Positions 58,100 through 64,000 of a stretch of 64,000 nt of DNA are shown here, piece after piece; positions within the stretch are counted from its first letter, which is position 1, and every line of letters starts with the position of its first letter. The notes beneath the pieces were generated by a model. The model searched no databases. It worked only from the letters and a program-made list of their open reading frames with translations, and was not told the DNA's origin. The translations under genes were made by a program, and so were the position numbers. Source of the DNA: an uncultured Porphyromonadaceae bacterium (GTDB lineage Bacteria > Bacteroidota > Bacteroidia > Bacteroidales > Muribaculaceae); assembly GCA_902493335.1 (NCBI GenBank), contig CABUPJ010000008.1:13157-77156 (forward strand), written 5' to 3'.

Positions 58100-61000
58100 G
58101 ACCCCGCTACAGCATAGTTCGCACTTTTTCGTCGGGAGCGCCTTTGCCGGCCTCGCCGACAGCTTCGCGCGCTATATCAGGCGCTTTGCCGACGAAGAGA
58201 CCGCGGCCTATTTCAACTTCTACTCCGTAACGGCAGCCGATACAGGCGGCGTCAGCATCGCCACGGCCGACTGCGACACCCTGTCGCCCGTCGTCATCGA
58301 CGGCGCCGACGCCGACAACGCCTATGAGCACTTTTTCGACGGCCTCTTCCGCGACCACGTCAACGTAGCCACGCCCGGCACAGGGTCGATGCTCGCCGTC
58401 ATCTACGTACCGCTCTATGACGCGGCGGCCCTCGAGACCGCCAAAGACCTTATAAGGGCCATTGACGCCGACACATGCCGCTACGAGATCAGCGTCATGG
58501 GCGTCAGCCACGACCTGGCGCGTCTCTTCCGCGACACCGGCGCCGACCCTCTGTCGACGCCTCAGGTGCTCAAGGCCAACTGCGCTCTGGCCATAGGCGA
58601 CATCTCGGCCATGCGCCATACATCGCCCCGGATAGTATCGTTCAGGCTCCTGAGCGACATCAACGCCGACGGACTGGCTCTCAACCTCGACAAAGACGCG
58701 ATGACCGAGATTTTCGGGCGCCTCGCCATACTCGAAACGACATGCCGCCGTGCCGTCAGCGGCACGACAGCCTTTGCCTCGCGCAACCGTCCGGTCGACA
58801 CATTCGGCCTCGCAGCCATGATTTTCGACCGCAGCTATTTCGTCGGCTACCTGCTCCGCAAGGCCACCATATCGGTCATCGACCGGGCCGGCATCAGCAT
58901 CAAAAACGTCAGCATCAACGTCGCCAATGCCAGTTCGCAACCCGTCATCGAAAGGATACGCGCCGAACTGGCCTCGTTCTACGACGCCAGAGTACAGCCG
59001 CTCATAAGCTCTTATAACAGCGACCAGGAGATAATCGCCAAGATAACCGACCCGCTCGACCGGCTCTTCGCCGAGTCTGAGAAAGCGCTGCTGTCATGTC
59101 TACAGGACAAGTCGCTGTCATTCCCCGAGAAAGAGGCCATCGTCGCCATGATTCTGGGCTTCGACTCGCCGTTGTTCAAAGACGCGACCATCACCCCGTC
59201 GCAGCTCTCGGCCGACGACCTCGCCACATCGTCGCTCAACCTCTTTGTCAGCGAAGATCTCGAGAACGCCAGGTATCTTGCCTCGATTGACCCCGCCGGC
59301 GAGCCGGCTGAAACGTTCAGAACCCTCGGCGACAACACGATAGAAGAAATCAAACAGCTGCGTACCAAGATACGCAACACCACGCGCGCGATACGCACGA
59401 TGACCGACAATCTCGCGCAGCTCCACAAAAACGTCGCCGAAAACCAGATAGCTACCGGCCATATCAGCGGCGACGGCTTCGAGTTTGGCGGCGTCATTTA
59501 CCGTCCGGTCGTCGGCGAATCAGACGCCGACCCCTTCGACGAAGACTATCAGCCCCACCCTGTCACCCGGCCAAGCATCGACCTGCGCCAGAGCTTCACC
59601 CCTGTGAAGAGTCAGGGCAGCCTCGGCTCGTGCTCGGCATTCGCCGTCACCTCTGTCATCGAATATATGATACGCCGTCTCACGGGCGAGATACGCAACA
59701 TGAGCGAGGCATTCCTATATTATAACGCGCGCGAGGCCGTGGGCAAACAGAACGAAAACTGCGGCACATCGATTTACCGCATCATCAAAGAGGCCATGAC
59801 CGCAGGCATCTGTGACGAAAGCCATCACCAGTATGATGAGAATAACTTCTCGGCCGCACCGTCCGACCTCGCGTTTGCCGAGGCTCAGAAGTGTCTCGTC
59901 GTCAAGGCCATGAACGTCAAGGTCGAGACCGAAGCCATCAAATCGGCCATTGCCGACGGCTATCCTGTCGTCATCTCGGCGAGAATATTCGACTCGTTCG
60001 GCAGCGACCGCGCCGGCTTTGTCAGGATGCCATCTCCCGACGAGATATCGCCGCGCGAGGAATTCTCGCACGCTATGGTTATCTGCGGCTATTCAGACGA
60101 CTACAAAGTGTTTGTCGTCAGAAACTCATGGGGCGAGGACTTCGGCGACGGCGGCTACTGCTACATGCCCTACCGCTATGCCGAAGAGTATCTCAACTAT
60201 GCATGCATCATAACCGAGCTGTCGCTCAAGGCTTCAGACAAGGTGCGTGACCGCGGCTGTGACATCGCCGTCAACTTCAACACCAACGACGCCGCTATCC
60301 AGTGCGCCATCCTCGAGAACACCATCGACGAGGCCAAAAACGAGCTTGCCGGCCTCAACGCGCGTTACAACACACTCAGGACAGCATACGCCACTCTCGA
60401 GGTCAAGCTCGCCAACGCCAACGTGCGCACCGCTATCGCCGACGCCGCCGACAAACGCCTCGACCGTGCAATCGACGACTGCCGCAACGAAGAGAACAGC
60501 CTGATGTCACAGAAAACAGCCGAACTCGACGCCAACCGCATCAAGGGTTTCAAGCTGATGTTCTACGCCTTCATATTCCTGTTGAGCTGCGGCTGCTGGA
60601 TATGGCTGGCCGAAGAGCTTAACAAAGCCAATATGATATACACGGCAGTCGGTTCGGGAGCCTTCGCCATCGCCTGGATGATACACATGATTATCCGGCG
60701 GCGCATACGCGTCAACTACAACACCCTCATATCCCGGAAGTCGCTCGAACGCTCAGACCTCGAGATTGAGCGCAAGCAGAAACGTCTGCGCCTCCATCTC
60801 GCCGGAATGATCATAGACCGTCTCGGACGGCTCTCGCAGACGATGACCTCGTGTCACTCGCGCCTGATGAGTTTCAACGCCAATCTTGCGTCGTGGCGCA
60901 AAGCCGAAGTCGAAAGCGAGCCGGCGCCGACAGTCGACTGCAACCAGTTTGTCGACATCATCGACGACGGCTGCCTCGACCGGTATTTCGACGACAACGC

Positions 61001-61451
61001 CGCCGTGATAACCTCTGGCATCGACCTCGACAGGCTCTTCGCCGAGTATACTCTCGACGACGGAGCCATCGACGCCACAAAGAAAAAGATACGCGACAGC
61101 ATCGACAGCTCCCTGCGTCTTGCGATAGCCGACTTCTCGATGCTCGACTATCTTATCGGCACACGGCGCTACGACTATCTGCCGGCCCCAGCGACGACCG
61201 GTCAGCTCATACCCGACATCTCGGGGCGCGCCGACATCTTCGCAAAGCCTGTCTTCACCGACATCGACAACGACGAGACAGTGACGATGATGTTCATCAA
61301 CGCCGCCACACCGGCCGACGCCGCGGCATGGCGCAACGCGACCAACGCCTACTTCTCGATCACGCCCATGCTCGTCGGGACAGACGACCCCGACCGCTTT
61401 GTCATCTACCGCAGCAAGCGCTTCTCTGTCGAAGAACTGCTCGGCAGATGA
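58092..61451 (+). CDS. Papain-like protease with coiled coils and two transmembrane helices
   Basis: A protein of about 1,119 residues; an ATG at 58068 would add eight. Residue numbers below count from that upstream ATG. Residues 1-480 are a domain I do not recognise. A C1 (papain) peptidase domain lies at about 495-715 with the triad intact: Cys522 in QGSLGSCSAFA, His668 in FSHAMVICGY and Asn686 in VVRNSWGEDFGDGGY. A coiled coil follows (about 730-820), then two transmembrane helices (about 828-846 and 853-875), another coiled coil and a C-terminal domain of about 200 residues. No signal peptide, so the protease probably faces the cytoplasm, which is unusual for papain-type enzymes. It overlaps the tubulin-like gene and must be translated with it. 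Confidence 0.82.
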   Translation: MYKTPLQHSSHFFVGSAFAGLADSFARYIRRFADEETAAYFNFYSVTAADTGGVSIATADCDTLSPVVIDGADADNAYEHFFDGLFRDHVNVATPGTGSMLAVIYVPLYDAAALETAKDLIRAIDADTCRYEISVMGVSHDLARLFRDTGADPLSTPQVLKANCALAIGDISAMRHTSPRIVSFRLLSDINADGLALNLDKDAMTEIFGRLAILETTCRRAVSGTTAFASRNRPVDTFGLAAMIFDRSYFVGYLLRKATISVIDRAGISIKNVSINVANASSQPVIERIRAELASFYDARVQPLISSYNSDQEIIAKITDPLDRLFAESEKALLSCLQDKSLSFPEKEAIVAMILGFDSPLFKDATITPSQLSADDLATSSLNLFVSEDLENARYLASIDPAGEPAETFRTLGDNTIEEIKQLRTKIRNTTRAIRTMTDNLAQLHKNVAENQIATGHISGDGFEFGGVIYRPVVGESDADPFDEDYQPHPVTRPSIDLRQSFTPVKSQGSLGSCSAFAVTSVIEYMIRRLTGEIRNMSEAFLYYNAREAVGKQNENCGTSIYRIIKEAMTAGICDESHHQYDENNFSAAPSDLAFAEAQKCLVVKAMNVKVETEAIKSAIADGYPVVISARIFDSFGSDRAGFVRMPSPDEISPREEFSHAMVICGYSDDYKVFVVRNSWGEDFGDGGYCYMPYRYAEEYLNYACIITELSLKASDKVRDRGCDIAVNFNTNDAAIQCAILENTIDEAKNELAGLNARYNTLRTAYATLEVKLANANVRTAIADAADKRLDRAIDDCRNEENSLMSQKTAELDANRIKGFKLMFYAFIFLLSCGCWIWLAEELNKANMIYTAVGSGAFAIAWMIHMIIRRRIRVNYNTLISRKSLERSDLEIERKQKRLRLHLAGMIIDRLGRLSQTMTSCHSRLMSFNANLASWRKAEVESEPAPTVDCNQFVDIIDDGCLDRYFDDNAAVITSGIDLDRLFAEYTLDDGAIDATKKKIRDSIDSSLRLAIADFSMLDYLIGTRRYDYLPAPATTGQLIPDISGRADIFAKPVFTDIDNDETVTMMFINAATPADAAAWRNATNAYFSITPMLVGTDDPDRFVIYRSKRFSVEELLGR

Positions 61452-61468
61452 CGCCAAGTTTGACAAAA

Positions 61469-61500
61469 CGGAGCAAAACAGCTAACTTTGCAGTCAGATT
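61469..61500 (+). promoter_or_regulatory. Predicted promoter of the M3 peptidase gene
   Basis: TTTG, 20 bases and TAACTTTG match the Bacteroidota consensus, 28 bases before the ATG. It starts 18 bases after the papain-like gene, so the peptidase is transcribed separately. Confidence 0.75.
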
Positions 61501-61528
61501 GAAAACCTGAAACAAAAATTATATAAAA

Positions 61529-63685
61529 ATGAAAAAACTGATTTTAATGTGTGCAAGTGCCGCAGCTATCGGCGGAGGCGTCTTCACCTCATGCAAGCAT
61601 GAGGCACGCCAGAACCCGTTCCTCGAGTCATACACGACTCCCTATGAGATACCTCCTTTCGACAAAATCACCTATGACGACTATCTTCCCGCCCTCGAGG
61701 CCGGTATAGAGCAGCATAACCGTCAGATTGACTCGATTGCATCCAATCCCGAGACACCGACATTCGAGAACACCATCCTCGCCCTCGACCGCTCGGGCGA
61801 GATTCTCGAGAAGGTCGTCGCCGTCTTCGCCAACCTCGACGAGTCGAACTCGTCGCCCGAGATGGTCGAGATCGCCGAGAAATTCTATCCGCTCTACTCT
61901 CAGCACAGCGATGAGATCTCGATGAACGACAAACTCTTCGAGCGCGTCAAATATCTCTATGACCACCCCGAGCTCGGCTATGCCAACGACCAGCGCCGCA
62001 TGATTGAAGACACCTACAAAGGCTTCACCCGCAACGGCGCCCTCCTCGACGAGGCCGGCAAAGACAGCCTCAAGGCCGTCAACAGCCGCCTGACCGACCT
62101 CTACCTCAAATTCAACAAAAACCTGCTCAACGCCACCAACGACTTCGCCATCGTCGTCGAAGACTCGGCCAGACTCGCCGGCCTGCCCGCATCGAGCATC
62201 GCCGTGGCCGCAGAAGAGGCTCAGAGCCGCAACCTCGGCGAAGGCAAATGGGTCTTCACCCTCCATGCTCCGAGCCGTCTGCCACTGCTCCAGTATGCCG
62301 ACGACCGCGAGCTCCGTCAGCAGATGTACGAGGGCTATACCAACCTCGCCTCAAGCGGCGAATACAACAACCTCCCCGTCATAAACGAAATCCTCAAAGC
62401 CCGCGCTCAGAAAGCCAAGCTCCTTGGCTTTAAAGACTTCGGCTCTTACATGACCGACAATGTCATGGCCAAGACCGTCGACAACGCCGAATCACTGCTT
62501 ATGCAGATCTGGACTCCCGCAGTCAAGAAAGTCAAAGAAGAGGTTGCCGAGATGCAGGCCGTCGTCGACGAGAATAACGGCGGTTTCAAAATCGCTCCCT
62601 GGGACTATTACTACTACGCCGAGAAAGTGCGTCAGAAAAAATATGACCTCGACGAGTCGAAAGTGCGCGAATACTTCGCCCTCGACTCTGTGCGCAACGG
62701 CATCTTCACAATGGCCGAACGTCTCTACGGCGTGAAATTCACCGAAATGCCCGACGCACCCAAATACTACGACGAAGTAACCGTCTATGACGTCACCGAC
62801 GCCAAGACAGGCGAACACGTCGCAGTCTTCATGACCGACTATTTCCCCCGCGCCTCAAAACGTCAGGGCGCCTGGATGAGCGAGTTCAAAGGATCATGGA
62901 TCAATGAAGACGGCACGGCATCACGCCCCGTCATCTTCAACGTCGGCAACTTCACCAAGCCCACAGCCGACACTCCTTCGCTGCTGACTCTTGACGAAGT
63001 CGAGACCATGTTCCACGAATTCGGCCACGGCCTCCACGGCATGCTCAGCCGCGCCCGCTACAAAGGGCAGTCAGGCACAAACGTCGACCGCGACTTCGTC
63101 GAACTTCCCTCGCAGATCCACGAACACTGGGCTCTCGAACCCGAACTTCTCAAAGTCTACGCCAAGCACTATGTCACCGGCGAAGTAATTCCTGACGAAC
63201 TCATCGCCAAGCTCCAGGCCGCATCGACCCACAACCAGGGCTTCACCACCGCCGAACTCGCCGGCGCGGCTCTGCTCGATCTTCAGTATGGCAAGCTCAA
63301 TCCCGAAGGCGACACCGACATCGCAGCCTTCGAGAAGAAAGTAGCCGAAGACCTCGGCATGCCCGCCGAACTGACATTCCGCTACCGCTCGCCCTATTTC
63401 AAGCATATATTCGGCAGCGACGGCTACGCATCGGGCTACTACACCTATCTCTGGGCTGAAGTACTCGACGCCGACGGCTTCGAACTCTTCAAAGAAAAAG
63501 GCATCTTCGACCCCGAGACAGCCAAAGCTTTCAAAGAAAACGTCCTCGAGAAAGGCGGTTCTGAAGACCCGATGACACTTTATGTCAACTTCCGCGGCGC
63601 CGAGCCCAACGTCGACGCTCTCCTGCGCAACCGCGGTCTCGAACCCGACCACTCAATCGACCTCAAATCAAAGAACGGCAAATAA
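61529..63685 (+). CDS. M3 family peptidyl-dipeptidase (Dcp-like), lipoprotein
   Basis: A 718-residue zinc metallopeptidase of the thimet oligopeptidase family. The N-terminus (MCASAAAIGGGVFTSC) is a lipoprotein signal with Cys about residue 23, so it acts in the periplasm or at the outer membrane. The zinc motif FHEFGHGLHGM has the two His ligands and Glu (496-500), and the third ligand is in the following VELPSQIHEHW. Length and the ending (YYTYLWAEVLDADGFELFKEKG) agree with dipeptidyl carboxypeptidase Dcp, which removes C-terminal dipeptides from oligopeptides. It has its own promoter and is monocistronic. Confidence 0.92.
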   Translation: MKKLILMCASAAAIGGGVFTSCKHEARQNPFLESYTTPYEIPPFDKITYDDYLPALEAGIEQHNRQIDSIASNPETPTFENTILALDRSGEILEKVVAVFANLDESNSSPEMVEIAEKFYPLYSQHSDEISMNDKLFERVKYLYDHPELGYANDQRRMIEDTYKGFTRNGALLDEAGKDSLKAVNSRLTDLYLKFNKNLLNATNDFAIVVEDSARLAGLPASSIAVAAEEAQSRNLGEGKWVFTLHAPSRLPLLQYADDRELRQQMYEGYTNLASSGEYNNLPVINEILKARAQKAKLLGFKDFGSYMTDNVMAKTVDNAESLLMQIWTPAVKKVKEEVAEMQAVVDENNGGFKIAPWDYYYYAEKVRQKKYDLDESKVREYFALDSVRNGIFTMAERLYGVKFTEMPDAPKYYDEVTVYDVTDAKTGEHVAVFMTDYFPRASKRQGAWMSEFKGSWINEDGTASRPVIFNVGNFTKPTADTPSLLTLDEVETMFHEFGHGLHGMLSRARYKGQSGTNVDRDFVELPSQIHEHWALEPELLKVYAKHYVTGEVIPDELIAKLQAASTHNQGFTTAELAGAALLDLQYGKLNPEGDTDIAAFEKKVAEDLGMPAELTFRYRSPYFKHIFGSDGYASGYYTYLWAEVLDADGFELFKEKGIFDPETAKAFKENVLEKGGSEDPMTLYVNFRGAEPNVDALLRNRGLEPDHSIDLKSKNGK

Positions 63686-63710
63686 CCCGTCTCAGATATC
63701 CACATCTACC

Positions 63711-63742
63711 CGTCGCCCCGACTCCCCCGAGCCGGGGCGACG
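63711..63742 (+). terminator. Stem-loop after the M3 peptidase gene
   Basis: Ten-base perfect arms cgtcgccccg and cggggcgacg with a 12-base loop, 25 bases after the stop. No T-run follows, so termination is uncertain. Confidence 0.5.
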
Positions 63743-63758
63743 CTGTTAAAATGGCTTC

Positions 63759-63899
63759 CCTACGCGGCTGTGCCACGGCACGCCGCGTAGGCCTGCGCTA
63801 TTAAAATGTGGCCTCGCTCTCCTCCTTGAGGCCGAGCTATCAAATTTGTCCTCGTGCCGGCGGCTTGCCGCCGTATGGAGCGAGGGCTTCAGCCCTCGC
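63759..63899. repeat. Cluster of four GC-rich inverted repeats
   Basis: Arms: cctacgcggc/gccgcgtagg with inner gtgcc/ggcac (63759-63791); ggcctc/gaggcc (63810-63833); ggcggc/gccgcc (63859-63872); gcgagggct/agccctcgc (63880-63899). The segment ttaaaatg(t/g) precedes two of them, which suggests related units. Confidence 0.7.
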
Positions 63900-63930
63900 A
63901 GCCAACACATTGACTCCGCCTGTCGCGATT

Positions 63931-63958
63931 GTGCATCGTGCATTATGCATTGTGCATT
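63931..63958 (+). repeat. Short TGCAT direct repeat
   Basis: gtgcatc, gtgcatt, atgcatt and gtgcatt follow each other with a period of about seven to eight bases. Such runs are common in intergenic DNA of Bacteroidales as far as I remember; no function is known to me. Confidence 0.6.
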
Positions 63959-64000
63959 GACTTAATCTTCTGTTCTTATGCCCTTTTGTCCTTCTGTTCC

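Larger units (their letters stand above)
63686..64000. other. Intergenic end of the window with hairpins and short repeats
   Basis: No convincing gene. It contains a stem-loop after the peptidase gene (63711-63742), a row of GC-rich inverted repeats (63759-63899) and a TGCAT-type direct repeat (63931-63958), then a T/C-rich stretch to the end. Confidence 0.6.

Noticed and set aside
58107..58940. 277-codon frame on the minus strand
   Set aside because: Antisense to the papain-like gene; no motif, and the opposite frame is better supported.
63931..63958. CRISPR-like short repeats
   Set aside because: The units are only seven to eight bases long and have no spacers of constant length.

Overview
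The window looks like chromosomal DNA of a gut Bacteroidales bacterium, most likely Muribaculaceae or a close relative. Grounds: a full-length SprA next to RuvA, a TonB-dependent receptor/DUF4249 pair, BamD with an omega subunit, DUF4301, DUF3316, META-domain lipoproteins, and many promoters of the Bacteroidota form (TTG or TTTG, 18-22 bases, then TAnnTTTG) with no consistent Shine-Dalgarno sequences. Genes are dense. I see no tRNA, rRNA, CRISPR array, integrase or transposase. || Layout. 1-3475: topoisomerase IV subunit A followed by a DUF3316 barrel-like protein cut by the window edge. 3854-4639: an AT-rich lipoprotein gene. 4857-8657: aroE, a YeiH-type transporter and comEC. 8644-17844 (minus strand): folK, a phosphoesterase, an acyltransferase, an RluD-type pseudouridine synthase with a PASTA protein, a META lipoprotein, rpsO, rpoZ, bamD and DUF4301. 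17931-21919: a TPR protein and a three-gene operon of unknown exported proteins. 22046-24395: NDH-2 and an Eis-like acetyltransferase. 24449-24963: a YafQ/RHH toxin-antitoxin cassette between two copies of one terminator-like hairpin. 25110-28395: two divergent secreted proteins with sorting-signal-like tails. 28541-30300: a Crp/Fnr regulator and a Bcr/CflA exporter. 30307-40227: ruvA, sprA and a membrane-anchored TPR-HTH regulator in one run. 40330-41742: thioredoxin, a C39-like/VKOR membrane protein and a 40-residue peptide. 41714-46776: an operon of two secreted proteins, a TonB-dependent receptor and DUF4249. 47055-48967: a Cys-rich Spy-like protein and another tailed secreted protein. 49127-53137: Wza, Wzc and CpsB-type polysaccharide export genes without glycosyltransferases. 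53549-61451: the most unusual locus. 61529-63685: an M3 metallopeptidase. The last 315 bases hold GC-rich hairpins and a TGCAT repeat. || The locus at 53549-61451 encodes an exported, membrane-anchored von Willebrand A protein, a 926-residue tubulin/FtsZ-like GTPase, and a roughly 1,120-residue protein with an intact papain-type catalytic triad, coiled coils and two membrane segments. The genes are close or overlapping and share one visible promoter. I read this as a membrane-associated cytomotive or remodelling system with a protease component. || A second theme is the cell surface. SprA is the type IX secretion translocon, and four secreted proteins here (25110-26969, 27169-28395, 46315-46776, 47759-48967) end in tails resembling type IX sorting domains. 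BamD, Wza, the TonB-dependent receptor and many lipoproteins add to the envelope content.
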